The notes beneath the pieces were generated by a model, which searched no databases, was not told the origin of the DNA, and worked only from the letters and a program-made list of their open reading frames with translations. This document shows positions 21,419-37,855 of a stretch of 64,000 bases of DNA, in pieces (position 1 is the first letter of the stretch; the number at the start of each line of letters is the position of its first letter). Source of the DNA: Mortierella alpina (Eukaryota; Mortierellomycota; Mortierellomycetes; Mortierellales; Mortierellaceae); contig JANATF010000014.1 in NCBI GenBank assembly GCA_029449245.1, positions 500,501-564,500 on the forward strand, read 5' to 3'. Made by a program: the position numbers and the translations under genes.

Positions 21419-24400
21419 TTATCCGCTCGATCGCTGAGACCCTGGGGGTGTTTTCTCGTCATCGCCCTCCTGTCCTGGCTCGTCCTGTGTCTGGCGCGTA
21501 CTGTCGGTGTCCTTGCCCACCATTAGAATTGGTTCCTCCGCTAGATAGATTGAATTCCTCGTTTTTTTCCGTCTTTGGTGAGCAGCGATTATTTCGTCCT
21601 CAGATGATCCATTCGCGCTTGCCTCGTTCCTTCTTTGCTGCTGTGTAAAGGAGCCACCTTTTGAATCCCCGTCGTGCGCTAATGCTGGCGACATTCCTGT
21701 TGGATGCGACCCGAGGTCAAGTCCAAGTCCTACTTCGACCTCTAAGGCTCCACCAAGACTCTTGTTCTTGACGTGCGACAAAACGTGGTCCTGAGATCTG
21801 TAGATGCTGTGCGAGCTGCTTCTTCTTGAACGCGTCAGGCATGCCTGCTTCCCCTGAACAGAGTCTTCTCTAGCAACGCCTTCATGTCCATTTGAAGAGA
21901 CATTGGACAAGGCGGTGTTGAGTCGCAGCTCGCCCGTCGTTTCTTCTGCGCCGTCAACCTCATCATGTTTTGGAACAATCTCCCCGACTCCATGATGTAT
22001 GTCCCAATCTCCGAGAGTTCCCTGGTGCTGTTCTCCCTGGTGCTTCTGCTGCGTCTTGTGTAATATATCCCGACTGCCAGATCTACTCTCTGAAGCTGAA
22101 TCCAGAACTGAATCTGACACGAATCCTGGGTCATCATCGTCATCTTTGTAAGCCATTTCGGGCGTCCGGACTTGGTGATCTGCTGGGGTATTAGAGAAAA
22201 TTGGCGTCTTACGGCCGTAGTCTCCTTGGATTAGGGGATCAGATGCCATGTCATCGTTGAAGCGATGAGGCGATTCCGCGATGGTGTTATTCAACGACTG
22301 AGGTTGCCCGTCCTCCTCCTTAAAGTCGACATCTGGGTTCGAAGGAGATGTCATGGACGCCGTCATGTCTCTCCTGAGCGATGAGGTGGGCCGTCTGGTG
22401 GTTGTTGAGGATGACGACGATGACGGTGGTTGTTGGTGAAACTGATTGTAATAGCTAGTTGCGAGTCTGGTCATCACCGGCGTGGATGATGTTGATCCTG
22501 ATGAAGACGAGGGCTTGGGGCGTCCGACATTCATATCCCGGGACATGTAGGCTACGTCTGCATCCGAAAGCTGCCCTTCATCATGTACACTTGACGGTCC
22601 CTGAAAGACAGGCGAATCTGGTCTGTAATCACCAGGGTGCGACTCGTGTTGGTGCTGGTGCTGATGCTTCTGCTGAAATAAACTACTCGAGCCATGGGAA
22701 TTTTTAGGTGTCGAATAAGGCGTCCTTGACACGGCAAAGGCGCCGAGCTGCGGGTTAGGAAGCTTCAATTCTGGAAGTTTAGGTACTACTCGTGGCTCTG
22801 CCACGCCTGTGACCGAATGATCCAAGGAACGACCTTCTCCTCCATCATGATCCTGCTCCACTGCATATCCGTTAGGGACTAGCTGGTCTCCGTCTCCAGG
22901 AAATGGCTCTGATTCCTTATGGGGCTTATCATCCGCGAACCTGGACTGGGCGTGGCTAGGATCGGGAGTAAGAGGACTCATCGGCGAGATTGGTGGCGTG
23001 AATTTTATATCCTGAGCCGCTTGAATTTTACGCGCTACGCTCGGACGATGCCCGCGCAGCGATTTTTCATCAAACTGACTGAGCGCCTCGACAGAGCCGA
23101 TGCGGACTGAGGAAGAGATATCGTCTGATCTGGATTCACGCCCATGACCTGAGATCGCCCTGAGCTTGGCCGCGAACGTGGACTGCTGCATGGCATAGTG
23201 CATGGATGAGCTGCGAGTGATCGCGAAGAAGGCGAAAATCGAAAACAGGGCGATCGCAGTGACCAAAAAGAGCTGGCGCTGGAACAGCACCTGTATAAAG
23301 AACGCAAATGACCATGAGGTAAGTATGCAGTCTACACCCGGCCCCCCAATGCCCATTGTTATCTCTCAGCTTTCTTACCTGAGATCCGAGCAAATGAACC
23401 TGCGATGATAAATTCAAGAAATCCTGGCGACGTTTGGCTCCATCGACTTCCACATGAGCTCTATAGCTATATGCCAGCTGGTCGTACTTCCGGCCCTATA
23501 AAAACGCAAACTGTGGTGATTAGAGTCGCCTCCTTTACCCTAAATGTTACAAATGTAAAGTCTTTTGCTTACCATAGTCTCCAGACGTCGATTGGCATCA
23601 TTCAAATGAGCCACGAGCTGATTTATCTTTTGTTCGCTTGACTCGATCACCTCGTTGAAGACGTTGCTCTGCTCCTCCAGATACTGGTACGACAAGGACG
23701 AATTCAATTCCAGCACTTTTAGACGGTTGACTATGTTCTTGTACACACTTTCCTGAGACGAGTGTGGAGGAGGTGGTGATGGATGAGGAGGGGAGGCATC
23801 TGCTGTAGCCGAAGCTCCTCCATTGGTCATGCCGATCCCTGCCGACGATGCCTTGGAAGCATTGGGTGCCTTGGGCGGATGTGTGGGCTTGGTCCTTTGC
23901 GAAAGTGTAATCTTTCCCACATCTGCATCTCCCCACTCACCATCATCCTGCATGGATGCTGGAGATGTCGACGGTAATGAAGGGAGCACTTCATTGGGCG
24001 AGTTGTCGGTTGAAAGTGGTACCAAATCCTCGGCGGAGCTCCAGGTCAATCCAGCGGTCCCATCGGTCAAATCAACGCTCTCCTCCGACTCTGTGAATGG
24101 TGGGTCGGGGAAGGTGAACGTCGGAATTCCGGTTTCTGGATGTTCTGGGAGCTCCTGCTCGGTGTGGGTATTGCCGACATCCTTCAGTTTGCTCTCCACG
24201 TCCAAATCCAGCGGCTTCTGTTCTATTTGATCATTAACGACCTCCAAAGACGGCAAAGGATCTACGTCCTCGGTGCGCGTGTTGCCTCCTAAAGACTCCT
24301 CCGTCACGTCTTGAGCGTTGCTTGGAGTGTCTTCGGTATGATCGCCCACATCGATAATTTCGACTGGAGTCGCAAGGATTTCATTCATTGATTGGCTGCT

Positions 24401-26182
24401 GTCAGCTCCATTGTTGTCTGTCTGCTTGTCATCCTCCACTTGTGCTTCATCCTGGTCTTCCTGATTTTTTTGATCCTCGGCTTCCTCTGCCTCCGCTGCT
24501 GCTTGTTTGGCCTTCTCCAGCTCTGCCCTTCTTTGTTGCTCCACAGCAATTCGTTTCTCTTCCTCCTCCTCCTGCTTCAACTGTTCTAATGCAGTGGCGC
24601 CATAAACTCGAAGGAGCGTCACTGGGCAGTAGTACTCGTTGCCGTAGTGGCTCACAAAATCGAAGCGTATATAGGTTGCCAGTTGTGGAGAAGCGGGTTT
24701 GAAGACCTATTGAATCAGAAAAGCATGTAAAGGCCATCAATACCGACTGAGCAAGAACGCAAAGAATGAGTGGCGGCGAACGCTGTAGTTATCTCCCTCG
24801 ATGTTGGGTACCTGAGCGTCGCGAGTGTTCCTGGCCTGAAAGTATCCAAGAATGCTCCAGCCATCCTCCCTAGGAGGGTATCGATTCACGGATACGACAA
24901 AGTCCTTGAAGGTCGAAGAAAAGAACTCATAATTGCCGAGGATAAACGTGTCGACAAGGATTTCCTCACACAGCTCAACCACAAAGAACTTTTCCTTTGT
25001 CGCGCACTTGTTCAGCATGTAGCTGTCCTTGCCTTCGTTAAGGATCGCTGTGACACTTGTCGCGTCTTTGCTCACCCTGGCGACACTGGCAGCACAGGTG
25101 GCCGAGGCGTGGTTGAATCGGTCTTTGGGATCTTTGGCGTATTCAGACTTGATCCACTCCTGGGTGTTTCCGTTGCTCAGTCCTTGCCTCCAGTCGGGGC
25201 CGTTTCCGAATTGATCTGATATTTGCTGGTACCTGTCCTCGCCAGTCTTCCCGTTGCCGCTGCCATTGTCCAAGTTTGGAAAGACAAAGCCCAATTCATC
25301 TTCACCGCCTATAGCGACATCCACCGAGCTTTCCTGGTAAGGTTTTCTTCTTCGCTGTTTCCGCTCGTTTGCATCTGCAGCTTTGCTGTTCTTTTCTAGG
25401 ACCTGCCTCCGCCATTGTTCGTACGAAGGTATATGACGCTCCGTGTGTGTTTGAGCTGGTGCAGCAGTCGTGGTCGTGGGGAAGGATTTTACTGAAGGTG
25501 CGTTCTTGGTTTTTGACTTTGGTGATGGCATCTCCGAGGGTGAAGAGGTTAAAGCAGCAGTAAAGCTATTGACGACCTCCTGTGGATATGAAAGCCCTGA
25601 TGAAACAGGGTGGTGTTGGGCTCCTGAGTCGGCCGCGGTCACTGTGGGTTTCGAGTCATGTTCCTGGATGGATGGCTCTGGACCCACGGAGTGGACCACA
25701 GCGGTGGATCCTGCAATACTTGGACTGGATGCTGGTTTGCTGATGGCACCTGTCACGCTCGCGTCCTGCTGTCCCTCTGCTGTCGCGGCACTGGGTGCCC
25801 CAGCCTCGTTTGATATTGCGCTCTTTTCGATCGAGTCTGCTCCGTCGAAAGCCACTTGGGGACAAAAGACGATTGACAAAGGCAGACACTGAGGCTGCAC
25901 TGTGTGTTGGCTGTCCCGACATTGGCATTCAGCGAGGTGCCGATGCTGAAGAGCCTGGTCGCGGAGGGTGTGCTGGCGGCTGTTGCTTTCTGGAAGCTTC
26001 TCAATGTGGAGAAAGCCGTGGACATGGGTGACTAGGCTGGCACAGAAGACAGTTAGGATGAGGCATGCTGGCCAGAGTCGAGTCCTCCTCGGTGGAGCCT
26101 GCGCCATGCGGCGGTGGCGGTGCTGGGTGGTGGTGAGGGATGCTGGCCACTGTGTTGTCGTGCTTGACCCTGCAGCAGCCAT
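21419..26182 (-). CDS. SUN-domain membrane protein (SLP1/SUCO/Opt family)
   Basis: Model of four phase-0 exons (26182-24812, 24706-23573, 23495-23379, 23290-21419), about 1497 residues. A hydrophobic signal or anchor lies near residues 35-55 (ACLILTVFCASLVTHVHGFL). The SUN domain spans the first exon junction, about residues 320-490: FNHASATCAASVARV, FFVVELCEEILVDTFILGNY, EDGWSILGYFQARNTRDAQ, then VFKPASPQLATYIRFDFVSH. It is followed by a charged Glu-rich coiled coil, a predicted coiled coil before the second membrane helix (LFLVTAIALFSIFAFFAI, about residue 885), and a long Ser/Gly-rich tail. The mid-position SUN plus C-terminal helix is the SLP1/SUCO layout. Yeast Slp1 works with Emp65 in ER quality control of soluble proteins. 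It is divergent from the MCD4 gene. Confidence 0.88.
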
Positions 26183-26510
26183 GTGTGATCTTGGGGCGCT
26201 TGCCTGAAGCGGTGCGGCGATGGAGTGATCAGACGGGATGGCGCACAGGAAAGAGCTGTCCCGCTGCTAAGCAGCGTTGGGCTGAATTTAAAGCCAACAC
26301 CGACCGCTACTTTTTCCTGTTCCTCGTGCCGCACCTCTTGTTACATCACTTTCCTTTTGCCTCTCCACGACTCCTCGAGCTGTTCGCGTCTCTCCTCCTA
26401 GTCCGTGTCTGCCCTTACGCGCCCATCTTCACCGCTGTCCCTCAGCCTGCGCCTGCTCCCACCCGGCCCCTCTTCCCTCAGCAAGCAGCGGCATCTGCAC
26501 ACAGCACAGG
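26183..26510. promoter_or_regulatory. divergent promoter region between the SUN gene and MCD4
   Basis: 328 bp separate the two start codons. There is no clear TATA box; the MCD4 side is pyrimidine-rich. Shared control of two ER membrane genes is possible but not shown. Confidence 0.4.
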
Positions 26511-29500
26511 ATGGCTCTGATGCCCTCCAGACTCACGAGCGCATGGCTCCTCATCCTCGGCGTGCTCTTCCATGTCGCCTACATCTGCTCCATCTTTGAC
26601 ATCTACTTCACATCTCCACTCGTCCACGGCATGGACCAACACCGTGTTGAGGCACCCGCACCCGCCAAGCGACTGGTTCTTTTTGTTGGTACGTCGTGCG
26701 TATGTCTCATGAACGCTCCACGTTTATTATTTTTGTTTCTTGGATCCCCTGGGCTGATCAGCATAAACAAACTGACTTCCATGCAACATCCCAATTAGCT
26801 GACGGTCTTCGTGCGGACAAGCTTTACCAGTTCCACCCCGATCCTACAACGAACGAGCTTGTGACCAAGGCTCCTTTCTTGCGAAAGGTCATTGAGAACG
26901 ATGGTTCCTGGGGCGTGTCACATACACGTGTCCCAACAGAATCGCGTCCAGGCCACGTTGCCATCATTGCTGGATTTTACGAGGATGTTAGTGCAGTAAC
27001 TAAAGGTCAGTCAGCGCAGCCTGGGAGCATCCTTGGAAAAACATGCGCCAGGACGAACAAGAGAGCTAACCGTCCTGACTTGTTGAGTGTATAGGCTGGC
27101 AGATGAATCCAGTCAACTTTGACTCAGTCTTCAATCAAAGCGAGCACACCTGGTCTTTCGGATCACCCGATATCTTGCCCATGTTTGCTCATGGAGCGTC
27201 CGATCCTGACAGGATCGACACTATCATGTATCCTGCTGAGCATGAGGACTTTGGTGCAGGTAAAAGACTCCAACGACGTGTCCTGTTTCAGGTTTAACTT
27301 CGTAACAACATTTTGGATCTGACACCAGTCCATGTCGTTGCTCTTGTTTGTGCTAGGCGATGGCAGCGTACTGGATACTTGGGTTTTTGAAAAGTTCACT
27401 CTGCTGCTCGAACAGGCAAAGACGGACGCAGAGCTTTACAAAAAACTGCACTCGGACAAGATTGTATTCTTCTTGCATCTCCTGGGACTGGACACCAACG
27501 GACACTCTCACCTCCCCACGTCAGAGTTTTACCTCAACAACATCAAGATCGTGGATCAAGGAATCCAAAGGGTGACGGAACAGCTGCGCGAATTTTACGG
27601 GAACGATGACAAGACCGCCTATGTGTTCACTGCGGATCACGGAATGGGCAACCGCGGTATGTTTGCTTAACTCCGGCAGGACGTTTTGCCCAGGACTGCT
27701 AACTGCTGGGACAGAATACTCACCAGGTTCATCCGCTCTGCCGTTGTCAATATTCTATCTTAGGTGCTCATGGAGACGGCCACCCCGATAACACTAGAAC
27801 GCCTATCATCGCATGGGGAGCTGGGGTGCGCGGTCCTAATAAGGCCAACCCCCAGGGCCACGACGAATTCTCGGCGGACTGGAAACTGGACGCTTATAGC
27901 AGACACGATGTGAATCAGGCGGATATTGCACCCCTAATGGTATTAAGCATGAAATGGAGGAGTTTTCAAACATGAAAGCACAACGGCTTTCGGCATGCAA
28001 ACACACTAACTAACCATATTTCTTCCTTGGGTTGGTGTAGGCGTCACTCATCGGAATCAACTACCCTGTCAACTCAGTCGGAGAGCTTCCACTGCCTTAT
28101 CTGGATGCCTCTGATTCGTTCAGAGCTGCTTCCACGTTTACAAACACCCTTCAGATTCTGGAGCAGTACCATGTGAAGCAGGAGCTGAAGCGACGGACAG
28201 AATTGTTCTTTAAGCCATACCCTGGTTTGACTGGAGAGCACTCGCCTGAGGCTGTCAAGGCCCAGGTACAGGCGCTTATTGATGCAGGAAAATACGAGGA
28301 GGCTGAGGCCGAGTGCGCAGAAGTCAGAAACCTCTGTTTGGAGGGACTACGATATCTTCAAACGTAAGAGCACGCACCTGTGAGAGTGATGCCTCGTGGA
28401 TGGTTCATGACACGCTAACTTGTATTCTTTATCACAGTTATGACTGGTTCTTCCTTCGATCCGTGGTCTCGGCTGGATATTTGGGCTGGATCGCGTTCAG
28501 CTTGAACTTCATTCTCAGGACGTTTGTTGGTGGCAATGATGCCCGCCTTGGTGCCTTGGGATCAAGTAGAGCTCAAAAGCCATCGATCGGCGCCTCGAGT
28601 CAAGAACAGCAAATGGTTCGAGCAATGACAAAGAAAGCGATAATGGCACAGTAATGCACACTAATTGGAATGCTAACCTCTGTCTTCTCTCTCCGCATAA
28701 ATAGATTAACGTTTTGGCTGCTGTGATCTTTGCCATTTTTGCCATCATCCTTACCATGAAGCAGTCGCCGCCGCTCTACTACGTTTATGTCGTATTTCCC
28801 GTGTTCTTCTGGAGCAGAGTCGTACTGCATCGTAGGGAACTAGTTGCTGCCATCTCCAAGACCACTCGCAACTATGGATGGATCATGACACTGGGCTCTG
28901 TCTTGGGATACATCATTGCACTTGAGATTCTCGTAAGTGAACCGTCTTCCGCGTGGACTAGAGCAGCATGCAAAGCTATCGATGTTCCACGCCTCCAATC
29001 TCACCACATCACTTTTTTGTACATCCGTTTGCTTTTGTAGGTGTACAGCTACTTCAACCGGGCTATCTTGTCCGTTTGCTTTATGTTCCTTGCAGTTTGG
29101 CCCGCTTTCTTGCCTTCCAGCATTCAACGTAACAGCGTCTTACTGATGGCCTCGTGGTCCGTGTCCTGTCTTGGTACGAGTATTTTCACACTCCTGCCTG
29201 TGGAAATGGGCGAAGACCAAATGCTCATGTAAGTTCGCTCGCCTCCAAATGCTATTGATATTACAAAAATGAAAGTAAGAAAAGTCAAGGAAAAAATCCT
29301 GACAAACCTCTTGCATTTTTCTTCATTCTTTCCAGTTTAGCTGGAGGATTGCTGCTGATGCTCAGCGGTGTTGTTGCGGTGCTGGTTATACCCGGTATGA
29401 CAAGTGGCGTGGACGGACAGAAGGACAACTCAGCAAAAACTGCGAGGTTGGTGATGATGTTCCAGACGGGTCTTATCGCCCTCTCCACCCTCATTGTGAA

Positions 29501-30592
29501 CGACACCGTCAAGAGTCTTGCTGCTCATGAGGGATTACCACTTATCAACCAGACAGTGAGCTGGATCATCTTATGTAAGAGGACCGACGATTTAGGACAA
29601 AGGCCTTCTTTGGTTAGGGACATGTGAGGAACCCATTGAACCTAACAAAAAGTGATCTTTGGTGATTTGAACCCGTCCCAACAATGGAATAGTTATTACG
29701 GCAAGCATCCCGTTCGTTTATGGCGCCCGATCGAGTCAACATTATCTGTTGCGGATGGTCATCATCTATCTCTCGTTCGCTCCGATTTTCATCCTTTTGA
29801 GTATCTCGTACGCTACTGCATTCTCTCGTGTCATAGCCATGGTGTGTATCTGAAGAATGGTGGGGATGTAAGATAACTGACACTCTTCTAATTGCTCACT
29901 ATAGATATGAATCCATTTTCTACTTTTTCCTGTCAACAACCCTGCTGTCGTGGCTCATGCTGGAAAGGAAAATCTACTCTGCCCGTGAGATGCAACCCTT
30001 GTCGGACGTACTCTACTCTGAAAAGAGAGCGCTCAGCAGCAGCACCGGAGTTTCAGCGGGCATGGGAAAATCTTCAACATCTACCTCCGCAAACGTGATC
30101 ACGATCGACTACCCGACTCGGGGATTGGGACCCAAGGATGCCCGACCAGCCATCTTTTTCCTCTTCTTCATCAATGTTGCATTCTTTGGGACCGGTAACG
30201 TGGCTTCGTTGGCCTCGTTCTCGCTGCAGTCCGTCTTCCGCCTTACGACCGTGTTCAACCCGTTCTTCATGGGAGCGCTGCTTATTGTCAAGATCTTGAT
30301 TCCGTTCTTCTTGGTCTCGTCCATCTTCCGAGTCCTGGGAAGATCGCTCGACTTGCCGCCGTTCTCGCTCTTCTTGTTGGGTTTGGCCACCACCGATGTC
30401 ATGACCCTCAACTTTTTCTATCTCGTCCGAGATGACGGGTCATGGTTGGAAATCGGCACCAGCATCAGTCATTTTTGCATCTCGTCCTTGATGGTGCTGT
30501 TCACCATCTTGCTGTTTGCCCTGAGCGATCTCTTGGTCGGACGGGTGCTCGTCCCAGTCGTGGGAGAGGGTCAGCGCAAGAAAAGAAGTTAA
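26511..30592 (+). CDS. MCD4: GPI ethanolamine phosphate transferase 1 (MCD4/PIG-N)
   Basis: Adds phosphoethanolamine to the first mannose of GPI-anchor precursors in the ER. Twelve exons: 26511-26688, 26799-27005, 27095-27259, 27357-27656, 27764-27939, 28041-28363, 28438-28615, 28705-28932, 29041-29228, 29336-29574, 29693-29807, 29905-30592. Every junction keeps phase, giving 994 residues, close to the family length. An N-terminal membrane helix precedes the lumenal alkaline-phosphatase-like domain, with [34 protein letters not shown] (shown in part: [20 protein letters not shown]), [14 protein letters not shown] and [16 protein letters not shown]. These carry the metal-binding Asp/His residues. 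The second half has many membrane helices (for example [18 protein letters not shown] and [20 protein letters not shown]). The donor of exon 7 (ATG|GTTCGA) and the end of exon 11 (TC|GTACGC) are the least certain junctions; both restore the family sequence. Confidence 0.95.
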
Positions 30593-30907
30593 AGGTGGAA
30601 TGAATGAATTTTTTGTTTTTTTTACAAAGACAGAAAGAGATATTATATTGATATCGCGGTACAATACATTATACAGCGGTTCAGAACCGAGACCGTTCAG
30701 ACATGTATGGAGGAGAGGGAAGCGCGCGCGCGCGTGTGTGTGTAGTCGGATTGAGGGTGTCAAGGATATATTTACGGCAGATCCATACTTTATTGTTCGC
30801 CCACTCACTCTACTTTTCAACAGCAATATTCCATGATTGCATATCCCCCCTCGGAATCTTTTCGCCACCAACAGCCGGGACATCAATCCCAAAGCCCGCA
30901 TCTCGAG
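30593..30907. other. 3' convergent interval with GC/GT microsatellite
   Basis: Lies between the MCD4 stop and the kinase stop. It contains alternating GCGCGC...GTGTGTGT at about 30722-30743, a sequence able to form Z-DNA. No gene. Confidence 0.5.
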
Positions 30908-33470
<2,563 letters not shown>

Positions 33471-34168
33471 CGCTGCTGGCTGCTGGTGTTTGGTAGGTGA
33501 AGGTGGATTGCGCTGGGCTTGCCGAGTGGATTCAAGGCTCTACTTGTCCGAGGCAGCAAGATTCGAATATGGGGTCTGGCAGAGTGGGGTGAGGAAGGGA
33601 ACAATGATGGTGGTTGAGATTAATCCAGGGTATAACATCAGGAACCGGGGGAGAGAAAGACCAGTTGAGGATGAGAAGTGAGGAGCGAGGAGCGAGGAGC
33701 GAGGCTGGAAAGGTGGAGAGGAAAGGACGGAGGAGTAACGAAGAGAGGAAGGAAGGGAAAAAAAAAAGAAAAAGAGTTGTTTTCCTATTTTTTTTAAACT
33801 TTGTCGGGTATTCTGTGCAGCCAAAGGGAAAAGGCATCGTCTGGATCGACTTCCACTATCCGCCATGCTAAAAAAAACAACACGCCCTCTCTGGGTGTGC
33901 CGATGCTACTCTCTCGGTGCGTGGGAAGGCACCTATTCCGTAGACTGTCATCGGGACACCCAAAGGCCTGGTATGCTGCTCTTGTGCACTTGTTGTGCTC
34001 CTGCGCTTGCCGATCCCTGGTGGCAAAGAGTTTTGTTTCCTTCTCGCCCGCGCCCACGAATCCCCGTGCGACATTTCTTTTCCCCCTTGCAGCAGTCCCG
34101 TCGAACAGAAAAAGTGAACACGGCCATTTCTTGCCTCTCCAACGCCTAACAGTCATCGACACGGACGC
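33471..34168. promoter_or_regulatory. divergent promoter region between the AGC kinase and APC2
   Basis: 698 bp between starts. It contains a purine-rich stretch (33640-33780, GAGGAGCGAGGAGCGAGG type) and an A-run. Several open frames here lack any domain and are judged non-coding. Confidence 0.4.
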
Positions 34169-37100
34169 ATGGACCAGCTCATCGAGGCACAGTGGACCCA
34201 GGGCCTGGCTGCACTTACAGGCACAGAGCCCGGCATCAAGAAACCGAGAGGCGCCAAGTCCCATTTCGCAGACCAGCTGGCCATGGTAATCCCGTCCTCA
34301 CCCAGTCAGGAGCGCATTCCTCGTCGACCGCAGACTGACGCATTGCTAACGCAGTGAATATTTCGTGCGATTGCCTAGTCTACCAGTGTCTTTATCCGCG
34401 AGATGGACCCTGGCTCCGATGCAGAACCTGAAGGTAGCCCGATGTTCGCACGAGGAATGGACTTTGGAGATTCCAAGTCTGATCCGCATTATGCTCATAC
34501 CTTCTCATGTTGCTTCATACTAGCTCGACGCGTCAAAGGAAGTTTGAACGTGCTGCTAAGGAAGGGCCTTGGCCGTTGGGCGGGAGACTGGATAATCGGT
34601 ATGTAACTCAATGACACGACGCGTAACTAGTCCCTGTACACCATACTAACATCCTTCATGGATCTCCACTCACATTAGACACCTTTCGCAAGGATGCATT
34701 AAAAAAGCTGGTACCTCTGTTGGAGGCACTTCAAGAGCAGTACCAAGTAGGTTGTGGTCTCGGCAAAGACGAGACCTTAGATCGAATCTTTCCATTCTTT
34801 TCAACTCAAGCTGACTTTTGTGTATTTCTTTTTGCAGGAGTACCTATCTGCGGAATCTAACAACAGCGAGGCTGCAGAATGGGTCATCCCTGCCTTCTAC
34901 AATGTCATCGATGCGATTCACTCACGCCTCAAGGTCTCAGGGCAGCTGGCGCATTTGTTTGACGAGCAGCTGCGTGCGATCGACCAGGACCCATCTCTGG
35001 AAGTGTCCTCGCGGTTTCTGGCAGAATTTTCAGCAGAGTTGGCGATTCGGCTACCGCCTTCGTTTGATGATGTCGCCCACCTCTATTTCGAGACCATTTT
35101 TAAGCAATATGAAGTCTCACATCCTATGACAGCCATTCATCGCACGCACCAGCATGACCACTACAGTTCGAATGAGACCTCTTGGGAAGCATTGCTCGGA
35201 AACGGTCGCCAAAGTGGTAGTAATGATGCAAGTACGCAGCAGGATCAGCAACTCAGCAAGAAACGTAGGCGGGTGATGCAAGATGGCCGCTTCGCTATGG
35301 ACCTGTTTGTCGATGACAAGGACGATGAACTCGTGGAGCAATTGTTTCATGGAAGCCATGGCCCTGGAGGTGAGGGTGTAGAGGCTTTGGAGAAGGAGAG
35401 CCAGATGCAGTCGTATCTAGACCTGTGTCACAAACTGGAGGAGACTGGATTCGCGTTCCATATGACCCAAGTGGTCACCAGGATGCTGTACAGCAAAGTC
35501 GAGAGCAAGATCTTTACCCTATTCAGGAGGAGATGGACGATGGCGACTCTTGAAAGCGGCAAGGAGTGGATGAGTTTTGTTGTCCTCCCGTTTCTGAGGC
35601 TCACGCTTCTCCCGAAGAAAGACCGAGGTAAGACTTGGCAGTGATATATGGATTTGGACTCGTACAAACTTCTGATACCCTCAACCGTGTTATCTAATGG
35701 CGATCTATAGAGGATCCAACAGGAAGAAAGAGATTCAAGATGTGGGCTAGTAGACTTGAGTTTTACTTTTTTAAAACTTTTGGCGATTTGAGGTAAGAGG
35801 GTGCTTTTCTGTTAACGGTTTACAAACGAGTGGTGACTGACATCTACCGTTTTTTTCCTCCTTAGAATTGAAGAATTTTTCGATATTATCGTGGAGTGCC
35901 CGGAATCAGCGCCGTCCGTACTGGATCTAAAAGCCTGCATCGAATGGACAGGGCAGCGTGATCAGCTCAAGGAAGCAATCTTGGTGGCGTAAGTACGAAT
36001 GCTCATCGCCATAATGTGAGCCATTTCCGAGATGCTAGTCTACTGATCATAAGAAACTGTTTTTTGCGGACAAAATGCATTTAGGATGGAGAAACGTCTA
36101 TTGCATCCTGGGGCAGAGACCAAGGACATTATAGAGTTCTACATTTGCACCATCAAATACCTCCGGATATTAGATCCTTCGGGCGTTATGCTGGACCATA
36201 CGGCTCGGGCGATCAATCAATACCTAAGGTAGCTTGCAGCTCCATCCAATACGCGTGCGGTAGTGATCTGTGCAAAGGTGTAAGAGTAGAGAAACAAATC
36301 AACCCAATCATAACAAAATTTTCTCAAAACAATTGCTCCATAGGACAAGGGATGATACCATGCGGGCCATCGTATCATGCATTGTTGACGACTCGAGCGA
36401 TCTTCTTAATAACTCCACAGAAGGCATACAAGTTAGCGGAGAAGCGGATGACGATTGGTCTGACAACGAGACATGGGTGCCAGAACCCGTTAATGCTGGA
36501 CCAGGTACATATAGTTCCTTTATTTATGACACTGCTGCTCGGTCGCTCATTACTAAACACAACAATGATGACGGTGATATATTAGATCTGAGCTCGGCAA
36601 GGAGAAGAATGGCGGACATCATCAGTGTTCTTGCCAATATCTATGATACAAACGACCGTTTTATTGAAGAGTTCCAGACAAACCTTGCTGATCGACTGCT
36701 GCAAGCAACGGATTTCGGGATTGAGCGAGAGGTACTTGTCTCCCCTATCATGTGGTTTCTGAAGCATTTTTGCTTTTGAAGTGTCACTGAACCTGACTTC
36801 GTCAACCACTTTCTCAATGAATCAATGAACTCTGTAGGTCCGCCAGCTGGAGCTGCTGAAGCTGCGTTTTGGAGAAGCAGATCTGCACCACTGTGAAGTT
36901 ATGCTTGCAGATGTTGCAGAGTCAAAACGAGTCAACGCCAATATCCAATCTCTCCGTCCCGACGTAAGTGGGATGTTGCATATCGTTCGAAAAGTATGAA
37001 CAGGCATATTGTCATAGCATACTGATATTAAGCCTATAATTTTAGATCAACATGAGCGCGACAATAGCCTCACGATACTACTGGCCTACTCTCGAGGACG

Positions 37101-37632
37101 AACCTCTAGTATTGCCAGAACCTCTGAAACGGTACCTACTGCTGCATGCCTGCACTACTCGTCGGACTTTTGGGTTGATATATCGGATACATCGTGCCTG
37201 ACCGTTCTGGAATTCTCACTACTAGATCAATGGAGCATTACAACGCGGTGTTTGAGGTGTCCAAACCAGCCCAGAAGCTGAGCATCTTTTCCTCATTAGG
37301 GATGGTAGATGTAGAACTTGAGTTGGAGGACCGCGCTATTGAGATGCAGGTCGAACCTATGCACGCCGCAATCATTTATCTGTTCGAAGACCAAGGTATT
37401 TATTTTCTTCATTCACAAGCTTTGCATATGCATGTACAGCACTCTGACATTTCCCACTCATCTGGGTCTACATACCGTAGAAACGTGGACATTAGCGGCA
37501 ATATCCGCAAAGCTGCAAGTACCCGAGGAGTCGCTGGAACAAAAGGTGCAGCTCTGGATTCGGGAAGGTGTTCTGAAGGAGATCGGTCGCTTCCAGTATC
37601 AACTCATCGAGAATGCTTCATCGTTGTCCTAA
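34169..37632 (+). CDS. APC2: anaphase-promoting complex subunit 2 (cullin-like)
   Basis: Scaffold of the APC/C catalytic module: binds the RING subunit Apc11 and promotes ubiquitylation of mitotic substrates. Thirteen exons: 34169-34285, 34379-34433, 34524-34598, 34679-34746, 34838-35627, 35711-35792, 35866-35988, 36085-36228, 36344-36731, 36838-36963, 37046-37131, 37226-37395, 37481-37632. All phases agree, giving 791 residues, in the family range. The N-terminal half has helical cullin-repeat character. The cullin homology region includes RRRMADIISVLANIYDTNDRF, FQTNLADRLLQATDFGIERE and LELLKLRFGEADLHHCEVML. The C-terminal APC2 winged helix is ETWTLAAISAKLQVPEESLE...IREGVLKE. The 90-bp intron 34434-34523 is a multiple of three and open, so its retention would add 30 residues. 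Fission of the start exon is supported by phase only. Confidence 0.93.
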
Positions 37633-37855
37633 CTACAATCAGCTCGTGAAATGTATAATATTTTTTTTTACGTTTATTCTTTTGTGATTTTTTTTGATTT
37701 TGTGTGCAGCGAGAGAACGACAAGAGGTATTACGAATGGAGTCGGGAGGACAGAAGAGTCGTCAATTGAAGAGCTGCAAGTTCTACAGCCTCCAGGGTCA
37801 TAAGAAAACGAAAAAACGAAGGGGGGGAAAGCACGAGAATTTTGACTCCACTGCT
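37633..37855. other. convergent 3' interval between APC2 and YRA1
   Basis: 223 bp, T-rich just after the APC2 stop. No gene seen. Confidence 0.5.
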